Source of the DNA: Enterocloster lavalensis
GTDB taxonomy: Bacteria; Bacillota; Clostridia; Lachnospirales; Lachnospiraceae
Reading direction: 5' to 3'
DNA length: 64,000 bases
NCBI RefSeq assembly: GCF_902364025.1
Contig: NZ_CABJCG010000001.1
Location: forward strand, 310,001-374,000
Part shown: piece by piece, positions 42,394-52,576 of the stretch
Numbering within the stretch: position 1 is the first letter of the stretch
How the letters are laid out: each line of letters opens with the position of its first letter
Notes under the pieces: model-generated
Seen by the model: only the letters and a program-made list of their open reading frames with translations
Told to the model about the DNA's origin: nothing
The model's database searches: none
Made by a program: the position numbers and the translations under genes

Positions 42394-43569
42394 TTACTCT
42401 ACAAAGGTCACCTTTGTGTTGGCCAGCTCCGTCAGATCCTTGGTGGGATCATTGTTGTCCTCGGAGAACTGAATCAGCGTGATCTCGCCGTCCGCCAGCT
42501 TCTTGTAGATGGCGTCATACTGTTCCTGATTGAACTTCTCAAACTTGGAGGTTTCCATCGGAAGTCCCACGCCGCTGTTGGCTACCGTAAACACGGAGGT
42601 CTTGCCGCCCGGGAAGCTGCCGTCATAGAAATCCTTCACGCCGTCGTAAACAGAGTTGGAGAGCAGCTTCATAGCGGAGGTGATCACAGTATCGGACTCA
42701 CTGCTCTGATCCACGTCCACGCCGATCACCTTGGCCCCCTTCTCCTGGGCAGCCGCCATCACGGAGTTGCCTACCGCGCCGCCGCAGCCGAATACCACCT
42801 GTGTGCCGTTCTGGTACCAGGAAGCCGCCATGGACTGAGCCTCCGGGGTAGCCGCAAACGCGCCGGTGTAGTTGTAGATAATCTCTATGCCGGTGACGCC
42901 GTCCTCAACAGCCGCGTACTCCGCGCCCTGCACAAAGCCGTAACCGTAGCGGATAACCGCCGGAACCGCCATACCGCCCATGAATCCCAGCTTGGTATAA
43001 CCGTCCTTTACCGCCGCATATCCGGCCAGGAAACCGGCCTGGTCCTCCTGGAACAGGATGGGCATCACATTGTCGTTTGTCTTGTAGGTGTAGGCCGCGT
43101 CGTGGGGCTCGCCGTCCAGCAGGATAAAGTGCACGTCCGGATACTTGTCCTGGGCCATATAGATGGGCTCCTCAAACAGGAATCCAGGGCAAACCACTAA
43201 CTTCGCTCCGCCCTCGATGGCCAGGCCGATGGTCTCTAAGTAAGAGTCCGTGGTGCCCTCCTGGGGCTGGTAATATTTATAGGAGATTCCGTTCTCCTCC
43301 GCGTATTTCTTTAAGCCCTCCCAGGCGCCCTGGTTGAACGACTTGTCGTCGATGGTTCCCAGGTCCGTCACCAGCGCCAGCTCGTAGCCGCCGGATGCAG
43401 GCTCCGAAGCGGCCGCCTCAGTCGTAGCCTCCTCTGCCTTGCTCTCAGCCGCGGTGGTCTGCGCCTCCGTGGGAGCTGCCGTGGACTCCGTCTTCGATCC
43501 GCCGCCGCAGGCAGTCAGAGAACCGACCATTGCTGCTGCCAGTGCCAGAGCCAATACTGTTTTCTTCAT
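42394..43569 (-). CDS. BMP family ABC transporter substrate-binding lipoprotein
   Basis: 391 residues. Lipoprotein signal with lipobox LTACGGG, a 40-residue Ala/Thr/Glu/Ser linker, then the Med/BmpA fold: YELALVTDLGTIDDKSFNQGAWEGL near residue 65 is the family signature, followed by VVCPGFLFEEPIYMAQDKYPDVHFILLDGE and VIGVDVDQSSESDTVITSAMK. These proteins bind purine or other nucleosides. GGAGGAAAC ribosome site and a plausible promoter upstream. First gene of a four-gene importer operon. Confidence 0.95.
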   Translation of the reverse strand: MKKTVLALALAAAMVGSLTACGGGSKTESTAAPTEAQTTAAESKAEEATTEAAASEPASGGYELALVTDLGTIDDKSFNQGAWEGLKKYAEENGISYKYYQPQEGTTDSYLETIGLAIEGGAKLVVCPGFLFEEPIYMAQDKYPDVHFILLDGEPHDAAYTYKTNDNVMPILFQEDQAGFLAGYAAVKDGYTKLGFMGGMAVPAVIRYGYGFVQGAEYAAVEDGVTGIEIIYNYTGAFAATPEAQSMAASWYQNGTQVVFGCGGAVGNSVMAAAQEKGAKVIGVDVDQSSESDTVITSAMKLLSNSVYDGVKDFYDGSFPGGKTSVFTVANSGVGLPMETSKFEKFNQEQYDAIYKKLADGEITLIQFSEDNNDPTKDLTELANTKVTFVE

Positions 43570-43621
43570 AAGCTCGTTTCCTCCTTTTGGATTGTTAAAA
43601 TACTGTTGTAAGTACGGTTTT

Positions 43622-43650
43622 AATTTACCACAAATTCCACTTTATTACAA
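43622..43650 (-). promoter_or_regulatory. Possible promoter of the BMP transporter operon
   Basis: Minus strand TTGTAA (43645-43650), 17 bases, TAAATT (43622-43627), about 50 bases before the start codon. Confidence 0.5.
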
Positions 43651-43707
43651 CCTATAAGCCGAATTTTCGTATATTTTGCCAGAATTGTCTATAAATGTAC
43701 ATGGCCT

Positions 43708-46700
43708 TTACAGGTCGAACAGGGACAGCTGGTTGGATTTGGGCAGGTCCGGCAGCAAACCCAGGTCCGCCATCAGCGTACAGATGGTGCCGTTGACCTT
43801 GCTGCGGTTGCTGAAATCCTCGATGGAAAGAAACGCTCCGTCCTTCACCGCGTCCACCACCGCCTCCGCCGCCTTGTCGCCAAGACCGTCGATGCTGCTT
43901 AAGGAGGGCATGATCTTGCCGTCGATGACCTGGAAATCCCTGGCCTTGGCCCGGTAGATATCCAGGGGCATGAAATCGAACCCGCGGGCGTACATTTCCT
44001 GTACGATCCTCATGTCGCGCAGGGTATCCTGCTCCTTCTTGGACAGGGTGTCGGCCCGCTTCTTGTAGTCCGCCAGATAATATTCCAGCTTATCCCGTCC
44101 CTGGCACATAATCTCGTAGGAAAATGCGCTGGCGCGGATGCTGAAAAATGCCGCGTAGTAGGCCAGGGGATAAAATATCTTGCAGTAGGCGATACGCCAG
44201 GCCATCATAACATAGGCCGCCGCGTGGGCCTTGGGGAACATGTATTTGATCTTTTTACAGGACCAGATATACCATTCCGGCACTCCGTGGGCCGTCATCT
44301 CGGTGATCCAGTCGTCCTTTAAGCCCTTGCCCTTACGCACGCTCTCCATGATGGTGAAGGAAAGGCCCTCGTCCATCCCCTGGGCGATCAGATAGATCAT
44401 GATGTCGTCTCGGGTACAGATAGCGGTCTGAATGGTGGCCTTGCCCTCCTGAATCAAAGTCTGGGCATTTCCCAGCCACACGTCCGTGCCGTGGGCCAGT
44501 CCGGCGATCCGCACCAGGTCGGAGAAATACTTGGGCTTGGTGTCGATGAGCATCTGCATGGCGAAATCCGTACCGAACTCCGGCACGCCAAGGGCTCCCA
44601 AGGGACACCCGCCGATGTCGTCCGGCGTGATTCCCAGGGCCGCGGTGCTCTGGAACAGGCTCATGACCTCCCGGCTGTCCAGAGGGATATCCTTAACCGG
44701 GTCGATGCCCGTCAGGTCCTGTAACATTCGGATCATGGTGGGATCATCGTGTCCCAGGATGTCCAGCTTCAGCAGGTTGTGGTCAATGGAGTGATAGTCA
44801 AAGTGCGTCGTAACCGTGGAGGTGGTCATGTCATTGGCCGGGTGCTGGACCGGCGTGAAGGAGTAGATCTCCTCCCCCAGGGGAAGCACGATGATTCCGC
44901 CCGGGTGCTGTCCCGTGGTCCTGCGCACGCCCACACAGCCCTGGACGATGCGGTTGATCTCGCAGTTGCGCTTGCGGCTGCCCCGCTCCTCGTAATATTT
45001 CTTCACATAACCGTATGCCGTCTTGTCCGCCAGGGTGCCGATGGTGCCCGCCCGGAAGGTCTGGCCCTTGCCGAAAATAACCTCCGTGTAGTCGTGGGCC
45101 TTACTCTGATATTCACCGGAGAAGTTTAAGTCGATATCCGGCTCCTTGTCCCCCTTGAATCCCAGGAAGGTCTCAAAGGGAATATCGAACCCGTCCTTCT
45201 CAAGAGGCGTCCCGCACACCGGGCAGGCCTTGTCCGGCATATCGCAGCCGGCCATACCGGAGAACTTCTTCACTTCCTCAGAGTCAAAGTCATAGTACCG
45301 GCATTTGGGACAGTGATAATGGGGGCTTAAAGGGTTTACCTCCGTGATACCGGACATGGTGGCCACAAAGGAGGAGCCCACCGATCCCCGAGAACCCACC
45401 AGGTAACCGTCCTCGTTGGACTTCCACACCAGCTTCTGGGCGATAATGTACATAACCGCGAAGCCGTTGGTGATGATGGAGTGTAATTCCCGCTCCAGCC
45501 GGTCCACCACGATCTTCGGCAGGTCCTCGCCGTACATCTCGTGGGCCCTGTCGTAGCAGATCTTGGTCAGCGTCTTGTCCGAGTCCGGGATCACAGGCGG
45601 GCATTTGTCCGGCCGCACCGGGGAAATCTTCTCGCACATATCCGCGATCTTCCGGGTATTGGTCACCACCACCTCCTGGGCCTTATCCGGTCCCAGGTAG
45701 TCGAACTCCGCCAGCATCTCCTCGGTGGTGCGCAGGTAAAGGGGCGCCTGGTCGTCGGAGTCCTTAAACCCCTGTCCCGCCATGATAATCCGGCGGTACA
45801 CCTCGTCCTGGGGATCCAGGAAATGCACGTCGCAGGTGGCGCAGACCGGCTTTCCGAAATGCTCCCCCAGGTTCACGATGCGGCGGTTGATTTCTTTTAA
45901 ATCCTCCTCGGTTTTCACCGTGCTCTTCTCATCCCGCAGCATAAAGGAGTTGTTCCCCAGAGGCTGAATCTCCAGATAGTCGTAAAAATGCACCAGTCTC
46001 GCCACCTCCGAGGCCGGAGCGCCCCGCAGCATGGCCTGGTACAGTTCTCCCGCCTCGCAGGCCGAGCCGATGAGAAGCCCCTCCCGGTACTGGCTTAACA
46101 CGCTCTTGGGAATCCTGGGCCGCCTGGCGTAATAAGTCAGGTGGGACCAGCTCACCAGCCGGTAGAGATTGATTCGGCCAATATCATTTTTCGCCAAAAT
46201 GATCACGTGGTAGGTCGGCAGCTTGCGGATGGTGTCCTCGTTCATGGCGTTTAAGGAGTTTAACTGGTCCAGGGTCTCCACGTCCCGGTCCCGCAGCATC
46301 TTCACAAAAGCCGCGAATATTTCCGCCGTACACCCAGCGTCGTCCACCGCCCGGTGATGGTTGGCCAGGGAAATGTTCAGGGCCTTCGCCACCGTGTCCA
46401 GCTTAAAACGGTTTAAATTGGGCAGCAGTAGCCTGGCCATAGTCACAGTGTCAAGCACCGTAGGGTTGAACGCAAGGCCCTGCTTCTCCGCGTAATGGCC
46501 GATAAATCCCACGTCAAAGGAGGCGTTGTGGGCCACCAGCGCCGCGTCCCCAATAAATTCCAGAAACTGGGGAAGAATCACGTCGATCTTGGGGTACGGC
46601 AGCACCATGGCGTCGTTGATGCTGGTCAGTTTCTCAATGTCAAATGGAATGGGCACGTCCGGGTTCACAAAGGTGGAAAATTTATCCGTGATCTTCCCGT

Positions 46701-48393
46701 CCGTCACCTTCACCGCCCCGATCTCAATGATCCGGTTCTTCTCCGGGCTGAAGCCCGTGGTCTCGATGTCAAAAACCACATATGTATCGGCGAAACTCTG
46801 GTTCCTGGAATTCTCCACCAGCTGCTTGGTGTCGTCCACCAGATACCCCTCCACGCCGTAGATGACCTTGAAGGTATCTCCCTTGTCCAGGGCGTGGTTG
46901 GCGTCCGGGAAGGACTGTACACAACCGTGGTCCGTCACCGCGATGGCAGACATTCCCCATTTCTTGGCCCGCTTGATGATATCCTTCACCTCGGAAACGC
47001 CGTCCATGTCGCTCATTTTGGTATGGCAATGCAGCTCCACCCGCTTCTCCAGACTTCCGTCCATGCGCTTGCTGGTGAAATCGTCGCATTTCTTGATGCC
47101 CACGATGGAGCCGAGGGTCAGCTCTCCGTCGAACTTGTCAATGGTGGTCACGCCCTTGATGCGGATGAAGGAGCCCACGTTGATCACGCCCTTGACCTCC
47201 TCGAACAGCTCCGGCCGCACAAACATTTTCACGCTGATGGTGTCCGTGAAGTCCGAGATGTCGAAGGTCAGGATGAATTTGCCGCTGCGCAGCTCCCGGC
47301 TCTCGCAGGTGAGGATCTTGCCCCGCAGGGTCACCTCGCCCATCTCCCCGTCGATCTTCTCGATCTCCAGGAAGTCGTCCTCGAAATCGCGGCCGTAGAG
47401 CACCTCCGGGTTGTTGGATTTTTTGACCGTAAAGCCCCGGTCCCCGAAACCTCCACGGTCCTTTCCCCAACTGCCCTTCTGCTGGCGTCCTCCTTTGTTT
47501 AGCTGGCCCTCCCGGCCCTTGCCCTGGGAGATGCCGCCGTTTCCATTTCCCGCCTTGGCATTCCCCGGCGCCGCCCCGGAGCCCGCCGCTGCGGGCGAAG
47601 CGCCCGGCACGCCCGGCAGGTTGGCGCCCATGGTCTCTAAACCCTCTCCGCCAACGTCGCCGGAGGCAGCCTGCTGGAGCAGCATGTCCCAGGGAGCCGC
47701 ATCGTTGCCGCCGCCCACAAAGTCCTGGCCTCCGCCGGTGGGGGACTGGGCCAGCGCCACAGCGGCGGGCGCGCCTGCCTGGCCGCCTTCGCCCATGGCT
47801 TCCAGCTCGTCCCGGTGGTTCTTCCAGTAAATGGCCCTGGCTTCCTCCTCCATCCGCTCTTCCAGCTGCTTTCGCAGCTTGCTGCCCTGGGCGGGCACAT
47901 AGCGGTAGCTCACCTCCATGGGCAGGCCGCAGCGCTCGGCGAAAACCTTTTCCAGCACGCGCTTTAATTCGCCGATCCGGTCCCGGTTCACCATGGTGTC
48001 CTCCACCGTCAGCGTCATCCGGTCCTGGCCCTCGAACTCAATCTCCGCCTTGCGGAAAATGTTGTACTCCACAATGCTGTAGTGCTTCAGCTCAAGAAGC
48101 AGGCTGTCCTTATATATCTCCAGCAGCTTTCTGGGGGTGTACTGTTCCGACAGATTATATTTTTCCAGGACCTTGATCTCCAGCTGTTTGTCCGGAAAAA
48201 GCTGGTCCTTGATGCCTTTTTCCAGATCGTAGATATTTTTCTTGTGAATCAGACGGGGACTCTTCAAATACACGCGGATCTGACTTCTGTCCCTGGTGCT
48301 GGTCACCTTGTCCACCTGCACCAGATTCAGGAGCCCGCGCAGCTGATCCGTTACCTTTAACTCCGGAAATACTTCAAAAAACGGTTTTGCCAT
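43708..48393 (-). CDS. polC: DNA polymerase III alpha subunit, Gram-positive type
   Basis: 1561-residue replicative polymerase. N-terminal domains (1-200), OB fold near 330-430, PHP domain starting VELHCHTKMSDMDGVSEV near 450, the inserted 3'-5' exonuclease with ExoI YVVFDIETTGFSPE near 540, and the polymerase with GSRGSVGSSFVATMSGITEVNPL, a four-cysteine zinc module (CPKC, CPVC) and catalytic PDIDLNFSG near 1090. It is longer than usual (about 1430-1450) because of a Gly/Ala/Pro/Gln-rich linker near 205-320. Last gene of the pyrH-to-polC block. Confidence 0.97.
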   Translation of the reverse strand: MAKPFFEVFPELKVTDQLRGLLNLVQVDKVTSTRDRSQIRVYLKSPRLIHKKNIYDLEKGIKDQLFPDKQLEIKVLEKYNLSEQYTPRKLLEIYKDSLLLELKHYSIVEYNIFRKAEIEFEGQDRMTLTVEDTMVNRDRIGELKRVLEKVFAERCGLPMEVSYRYVPAQGSKLRKQLEERMEEEARAIYWKNHRDELEAMGEGGQAGAPAAVALAQSPTGGGQDFVGGGNDAAPWDMLLQQAASGDVGGEGLETMGANLPGVPGASPAAAGSGAAPGNAKAGNGNGGISQGKGREGQLNKGGRQQKGSWGKDRGGFGDRGFTVKKSNNPEVLYGRDFEDDFLEIEKIDGEMGEVTLRGKILTCESRELRSGKFILTFDISDFTDTISVKMFVRPELFEEVKGVINVGSFIRIKGVTTIDKFDGELTLGSIVGIKKCDDFTSKRMDGSLEKRVELHCHTKMSDMDGVSEVKDIIKRAKKWGMSAIAVTDHGCVQSFPDANHALDKGDTFKVIYGVEGYLVDDTKQLVENSRNQSFADTYVVFDIETTGFSPEKNRIIEIGAVKVTDGKITDKFSTFVNPDVPIPFDIEKLTSINDAMVLPYPKIDVILPQFLEFIGDAALVAHNASFDVGFIGHYAEKQGLAFNPTVLDTVTMARLLLPNLNRFKLDTVAKALNISLANHHRAVDDAGCTAEIFAAFVKMLRDRDVETLDQLNSLNAMNEDTIRKLPTYHVIILAKNDIGRINLYRLVSWSHLTYYARRPRIPKSVLSQYREGLLIGSACEAGELYQAMLRGAPASEVARLVHFYDYLEIQPLGNNSFMLRDEKSTVKTEEDLKEINRRIVNLGEHFGKPVCATCDVHFLDPQDEVYRRIIMAGQGFKDSDDQAPLYLRTTEEMLAEFDYLGPDKAQEVVVTNTRKIADMCEKISPVRPDKCPPVIPDSDKTLTKICYDRAHEMYGEDLPKIVVDRLERELHSIITNGFAVMYIIAQKLVWKSNEDGYLVGSRGSVGSSFVATMSGITEVNPLSPHYHCPKCRYYDFDSEEVKKFSGMAGCDMPDKACPVCGTPLEKDGFDIPFETFLGFKGDKEPDIDLNFSGEYQSKAHDYTEVIFGKGQTFRAGTIGTLADKTAYGYVKKYYEERGSRKRNCEINRIVQGCVGVRRTTGQHPGGIIVLPLGEEIYSFTPVQHPANDMTTSTVTTHFDYHSIDHNLLKLDILGHDDPTMIRMLQDLTGIDPVKDIPLDSREVMSLFQSTAALGITPDDIGGCPLGALGVPEFGTDFAMQMLIDTKPKYFSDLVRIAGLAHGTDVWLGNAQTLIQEGKATIQTAICTRDDIMIYLIAQGMDEGLSFTIMESVRKGKGLKDDWITEMTAHGVPEWYIWSCKKIKYMFPKAHAAAYVMMAWRIAYCKIFYPLAYYAAFFSIRASAFSYEIMCQGRDKLEYYLADYKKRADTLSKKEQDTLRDMRIVQEMYARGFDFMPLDIYRAKARDFQVIDGKIMPSLSSIDGLGDKAAEAVVDAVKDGAFLSIEDFSNRSKVNGTICTLMADLGLLPDLPKSNQLSLFDL

Positions 48394-48523
48394 GCTTATG
48401 CTTCTTTCTATTCAGTCAAAACAGCCGTCCGGTCCGGGTTGCCGTCCCGTCGTAAATACGGGTCGCCTGCCGATGCCCGGGCGGTCTGTTGCGCTCGTCT
48501 CCTGTTATATCCGGTCCGTTCCG

Positions 48524-48874
48524 TCAACCCAGAAATTCTTCCCAGGCCTCGGGCTTAAATCCGGTAATCACCCTGGTCCCATCCACCAGGATCGGGCGCT
48601 TTACCAGCATCCCGTCGGAGGCCAGCAGCTTTAACTGCTCCTCCTCGCTCATGTCCGCCAGCTTATCCTTAAGGCCCAGGGACTTATATTTCAAACCGCT
48701 GGTATTGAAAAATTTCTTTAAAGGCAGACCGCCCTCTTTGGACCAGCGGGCCAGTTCCTCAGCCGTGGGGTTCTGCTCCACAATGTGGCGGTCCTCATAT
48801 ACCGCACCTTTGGCGTCCAGCCACTTCTTCGCCTTCTGGCAGGTGGAGCACTTGGGATATTCGATCAACAGCAT
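48524..48874 (-). CDS. ArsC/Spx family protein
   Basis: 116 residues, thioredoxin-like fold with the N-terminal CxxC motif PKCSTCQKAKKWL (Cys9, Cys12) and the family RPILVDGTRVITGF near residue 92 with the conserved Arg. Glutaredoxin-type arsenate reductases use one Cys; Spx regulators bind RNA polymerase. The CXXC and the short length favour the YffB/ArsC-like enzyme group, but a transcriptional Spx role is not excluded. ATG 48874 follows AGGAGGAATATACAG. It sits 13 bases after ispG. Confidence 0.88.
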   Translation of the reverse strand: MLLIEYPKCSTCQKAKKWLDAKGAVYEDRHIVEQNPTAEELARWSKEGGLPLKKFFNTSGLKYKSLGLKDKLADMSEEEQLKLLASDGMLVKRPILVDGTRVITGFKPEAWEEFLG

Positions 48875-48887
48875 CTGTATATTCCTC

Positions 48888-49961
48888 CTATTCATTGACG
48901 TTCCGCCCGGCAAGAGCGCAAAGCTCCGCCCGCAAGGCGTTTAAAAGCTCGTTCTCCGGCACTTTGCGGATAATCTCGCCCTTGCGGATCAAAAGGCCCT
49001 CGCCCACGCCGCCCGCGATGCCCAGATCCGCTTCTCTGGCCTCGCCCGGCCCGTTGACCACGCAGCCCATAACCGCCAGCTTGATGTTTAACTCGTCAAA
49101 TTCCGCCGCCATGGTCTCCACCTGGTTTGCCAGTGAGATCAGGTCAATGCGGGTGCGGCCGCAGGTGGGACAGGACACCACCTCGATGCCGCCCGTTCTC
49201 AGCCCAAGGGTCTTTAAAATCAGCTTGGCGGATTTCACCTCCTCCACCGGATCCCCGGTGAGGGACACGCGGATGGTATCGCCGATGCCCTGGTAGAGAA
49301 TGATCCCCAGGCCCACGGAGGACTTGATATTCCCGCTGGTCAGAGTGCCCGCCTCGGTGATGCCCACATGGAGGGGATAATCGGTCTTTTGGGCGATCAG
49401 TTCGTGGGCTTTCACGCACATCATCACATCTGAGGACTTGATGCTGATCACCAGATTGCGGTATCCCAGGTCCTCGATGACGGCGACCTTGTCAAGGGCG
49501 CTTTCCACCAGGCCCTCGGCGGTGACGCCGCCGTATTTGGCCAGAATCTCCTTTTCGAGAGAGCCGGAGTTCACGCCCACCCGGATAGGGATTCCCCGCT
49601 CCGCGGCTTTATCAACCACGGCTTTGATGCGCTCTCTGGAGCCGATATTTCCGGGGTTGATGCGGATTTTATCCGCGCCGTTCTCAATGGCGGCCACAGC
49701 CAGCCGGTAGTCGAAATGGATATCCGCCACCAGCGGGATGTGGATCTGCTCCTTGATCTCCTTCAGCGCGGCCGCAGCCTCCATGGTGGGCACCGCCACC
49801 CGGATGATCTCGCAGCCCGCCTGTTCCAGGCGCAGGATCTGGGCGACCGTGGCCTTTACATCCTCCGTCTTTGTATTGCACATGGACTGGATCAGCACCG
49901 GGTTGCCGCCACCGATGAGGCGGTTACCGATTTTTACAGTCTTTGTGTGTTCTCTTGTCAT
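48888..49961 (-). CDS. ispG: 4-hydroxy-3-methylbut-2-enyl diphosphate synthase
   Basis: 357-residue MEP pathway enzyme that converts ME-cPP to HMBPP with a [4Fe-4S] cluster. The TIM barrel begins [19 protein letters not shown], contains [13 protein letters not shown] and [12 protein letters not shown], and the C-terminal cluster domain has [13 protein letters not shown] and [13 protein letters not shown], which supply the cysteines. ATG 49961 follows AAGGAGACTACAAC; longer frames extend into the tandem repeat upstream. Fed by Dxr two genes away. Confidence 0.97.
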   Translation of the reverse strand: MTREHTKTVKIGNRLIGGGNPVLIQSMCNTKTEDVKATVAQILRLEQAGCEIIRVAVPTMEAAAALKEIKEQIHIPLVADIHFDYRLAVAAIENGADKIRINPGNIGSRERIKAVVDKAAERGIPIRVGVNSGSLEKEILAKYGGVTAEGLVESALDKVAVIEDLGYRNLVISIKSSDVMMCVKAHELIAQKTDYPLHVGITEAGTLTSGNIKSSVGLGIILYQGIGDTIRVSLTGDPVEEVKSAKLILKTLGLRTGGIEVVSCPTCGRTRIDLISLANQVETMAAEFDELNIKLAVMGCVVNGPGEAREADLGIAGGVGEGLLIRKGEIIRKVPENELLNALRAELCALAGRNVNE

Positions 49962-50022
49962 GTTGTAGTCTCCTTGTTTCGAATTGATCTGGAAACGGTG
50001 AAGTTCCTGGCAGGATTTGTCT

Positions 50023-50281
50023 GGTACCCCTTTATTCTCAAACTTCCAGGGGGGCGCTGGCCGTCCTAAGGAATCCACCGGGCTTTGCCCGGTACCCCTT
50101 TATTCTCAAACTTCTAGGGGGCGCTGGCCGTCCTAAGGAATCCACCAGGCTTTGCCTGGTACCCCTTTATTCTCAAACTTCCAGGGATTCGCTGGCCGTC
50201 CTAAGGAATCCACCAGGCTTTGCCTGGTACCCCTTAGGACAAAGAATCCACCGGGCTCTGCCCGGTACCCCTTAGGACAAG
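50023..50281. repeat. 68-bp tandem array with conserved hairpin
   Basis: GGTACCCC starts units at 50023, 50091, 50158, 50226 and 50264 (steps of 68, 67, 68, 38). Each has CCTAAGGAATCCACC, then a hairpin ACCGGGC-TTT-GCCCGGT or ACCAGGC-TTT-GCCTGGT. It fills the ispG-rseP spacer (49962-50283). Confidence 0.85.
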
Positions 50282-50283
50282 GT

Positions 50284-51333
50284 CTAAAACAGCTTTCTCA
50301 CATCATTGAACAGAACCAATACCATCAGCGCCATGAGAAGCATCATCCCCGCCATATGAACCATGCCCTCTTTCTCCTTGTCGATGGGCTTTCCGCGCAC
50401 TGCCTCGATGAACAGGAACACCAGGCGTCCTCCGTCCAGTGCCGGGATGGGCAGCAGGTTCATGACGCCTAAGTTGGCGCTGAGCAGGATGCAGAAATTG
50501 ATCAGCGTCAAAATCACCACGGTTCTCCCATATGGGATCACCTGATCCACTGTATCATCGATGGTGGTTACGATTCCCACCGGTCCGCTGAGGTCGTTCA
50601 GTGACACCTCCCCGTGGAACATCATATAAAAAGCGTCAAACACGTACTGAATCCAATATTTTACCTCATACGCGCTGTGCACCAGCAGCTGGCCCAGGCC
50701 GCTGACCGGCTTGGCTACGCCGTCGAAGCGCACGCCCATAAGGTATCCCCCGTCCTCCTCAGAGTATTGGGGAACGATCACCGCGCTGCGGCGCTCCACT
50801 CCGCCGTTTCCGTCCGCGCGCTTGTATTCCACCGTTATGGTCTTGCCCGCATGTGTCTGAATGTAGAGCGTGATGTCATCCTTGGAGTGTATATTACGGC
50901 CGTTGATCTCCGTGATCAAATCCCCGGGTAAAAGCCCCGCTTCCTTGGCCGGATATCCGTCCATCACCTCCATCACCGTGGCCGGCTGGCAGCCGGTCAG
51001 ACCCACGATCACCATGGACAGAAGAAAGGCCAGCAGGAAATTGAAAATAGGACCGGCGGCCACCACGGAAATCCTGGCCCAAACGGATTTATTATTAAAT
51101 GCAGACTGGTCCGAATTCTCCTCATCTTCTCCCAGCATCATGCAGGAGCCCCCAAAGGGGAGTATTTTGATGGAATAGCGCGTTCCGCCCTTCTCAAAAC
51201 TGTACAGTCTGGGGCCCATGCCCAGGGAGAACTCAATCACGCCGATTCCGTTCAGCTTGGCGAACAGAAAATGTCCGAACTCATGAATCATTATGATGAT
51301 ACCAAATATCAGCACCGCTGCAACAAAACTCAT
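50284..51333 (-). CDS. rseP: Site-2 intramembrane metalloprotease RseP
   Basis: 349-residue S2P protease that cleaves membrane-bound anti-sigma factors and signal peptides. Zinc motif HEFGH in IMIHEFGHFLFAKLNG (about 17-21), FSLGMGPRLYSF, one PDZ domain with EAGLLPGDLITEINGRNIHS near residue 130, and the C-terminal NLLPIPALDGGRLVF carrying the third metal ligand Asp. Four TM segments. It follows dxr by 25 bases in the conserved envelope/isoprenoid operon. Confidence 0.96.
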   Translation of the reverse strand: MSFVAAVLIFGIIIMIHEFGHFLFAKLNGIGVIEFSLGMGPRLYSFEKGGTRYSIKILPFGGSCMMLGEDEENSDQSAFNNKSVWARISVVAAGPIFNFLLAFLLSMVIVGLTGCQPATVMEVMDGYPAKEAGLLPGDLITEINGRNIHSKDDITLYIQTHAGKTITVEYKRADGNGGVERRSAVIVPQYSEEDGGYLMGVRFDGVAKPVSGLGQLLVHSAYEVKYWIQYVFDAFYMMFHGEVSLNDLSGPVGIVTTIDDTVDQVIPYGRTVVILTLINFCILLSANLGVMNLLPIPALDGGRLVFLFIEAVRGKPIDKEKEGMVHMAGMMLLMALMVLVLFNDVRKLF

Positions 51334-51358
51334 TCTGCTTTCACCTGTTTTCTTTCCT

Positions 51359-52510
51359 TCAATTTAAAGCCCACTTCGCTTTGATATACTCATATGTCTC
51401 CCGCTCTGCGGCCAGAATCTGGTCCACATCCGGATTCTGCACCGTCTTGTGGTATCTCATGGCGCTCTCGATCATATCCGTGATAGTCAGATAACCGATC
51501 CTGCGGTCCAGAAACAGGCTCACCGCCAGCTCGTTGGCCGCGTTGAACACGGTGGGCAGGGATCCGCCCGTGGTTCCCGCCTCGAAAGCCAGGGAAAGGC
51601 CGCGGAAATTCTCGAAATCCGGTTTCTCAAAGGTAATCTCAGACAGCTCCCAGAAGTTTAAACGCCCTCCGGGCAAATACCGCCGTTCAGGATAATACAG
51701 CGCGTACTGGATGGGGAGCTTCATGTCCGGCGTGCCAAGCTGGGCGATCACCGCCCCGTCCGCAAATTCCACCATGGAGTGGATCACGCTCTGGGGCTGG
51801 ATCACCACCTGCACCTGATCCATTTCCACGCCGAACAGCCATCTGGCCTCCATTACCTCCAGGCCCTTGTTAACCATGGTGGAGGAATCGATGGTGATCT
51901 TGTGGCCCATAGACCAGTTGGGATGCTTTAAGGCGTCCTCCACCTTCACATCGGCCAGCTCCGCCCTGGTGCGCCCCCGGAAGGGGCCGCCGGAGGCGGT
52001 CAAAAGGATCTTTGCCACCGGGTTGCCCGCCGCCCCCTGGAGACTCTGAAAAATCGCAGAGTGCTCGGAGTCCACCGGCAGTATTTTTACATTTTTTTCC
52101 TTGGCCAAGGGCATGATAATGTGCCCCGCCGTCACCAGGGTCTCCTTGTTGGCCAGGGCAATATCCTTGCCCGCCTCCATGGCCGCAATGGTAGGGCGGA
52201 TACCGATCATGCCCACCACGGCCGTCACCACGATCTCCGCCTCCGGCTCCGTGGCCGCCTGGATCAGTCCGTCCATGCCGGAAACCACTTTAACCTCCAG
52301 ATCCGCCACCTTTACCCGCAGCTCAGCCGCCCTGGCTTCGTCCCAGACGCAGGCCACCTTGGGCGCAAATTCCCGTATCTGCTCTTCCAGCAGGCCGATG
52401 TTGCTGCCAGCTGCCAGCGCCGTCACCTGAATATCGCGGTTGTACCGCACAATTTCCAGAGTCTGGGTACCGATGGAGCCGGTGGAACCCAGTATCGCAA
52501 TCTTCTTCAT
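51359..52510 (-). CDS. dxr: 1-deoxy-D-xylulose-5-phosphate reductoisomerase
   Basis: 383-residue NADPH enzyme that makes MEP, the committed step to isoprenoids. NADPH site IAILGSTGSIGTQTLEIV at the N-terminus, LANKETLVTAG near residue 120, metal/substrate residues in LPVDSEHSAIFQ near 145, TASGGPFRG, HPNWSMGHKITIDSSTMVNKG-type block and VIHSMVEFADG. Ends at 51359 close to rseP. It provides precursor for the adjacent ispG and uppS products. Confidence 0.97.
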   Translation of the reverse strand: MKKIAILGSTGSIGTQTLEIVRYNRDIQVTALAAGSNIGLLEEQIREFAPKVACVWDEARAAELRVKVADLEVKVVSGMDGLIQAATEPEAEIVVTAVVGMIGIRPTIAAMEAGKDIALANKETLVTAGHIIMPLAKEKNVKILPVDSEHSAIFQSLQGAAGNPVAKILLTASGGPFRGRTRAELADVKVEDALKHPNWSMGHKITIDSSTMVNKGLEVMEARWLFGVEMDQVQVVIQPQSVIHSMVEFADGAVIAQLGTPDMKLPIQYALYYPERRYLPGGRLNFWELSEITFEKPDFENFRGLSLAFEAGTTGGSLPTVFNAANELAVSLFLDRRIGYLTITDMIESAMRYHKTVQNPDVDQILAAERETYEYIKAKWALN

Positions 52511-52576
52511 ATGTTTTATTATCTCCTGTTATAACGGTATCTTAAACGCAAAAAGTCCGGGCAATCCATTTCCCGT

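Noticed and set aside
49962..50078. Longer IspG N-terminus
   Set aside because: Residues before [12 protein letters not shown] come from the tandem repeat spacer and lack similarity to the family; AAGGAG supports 49961.
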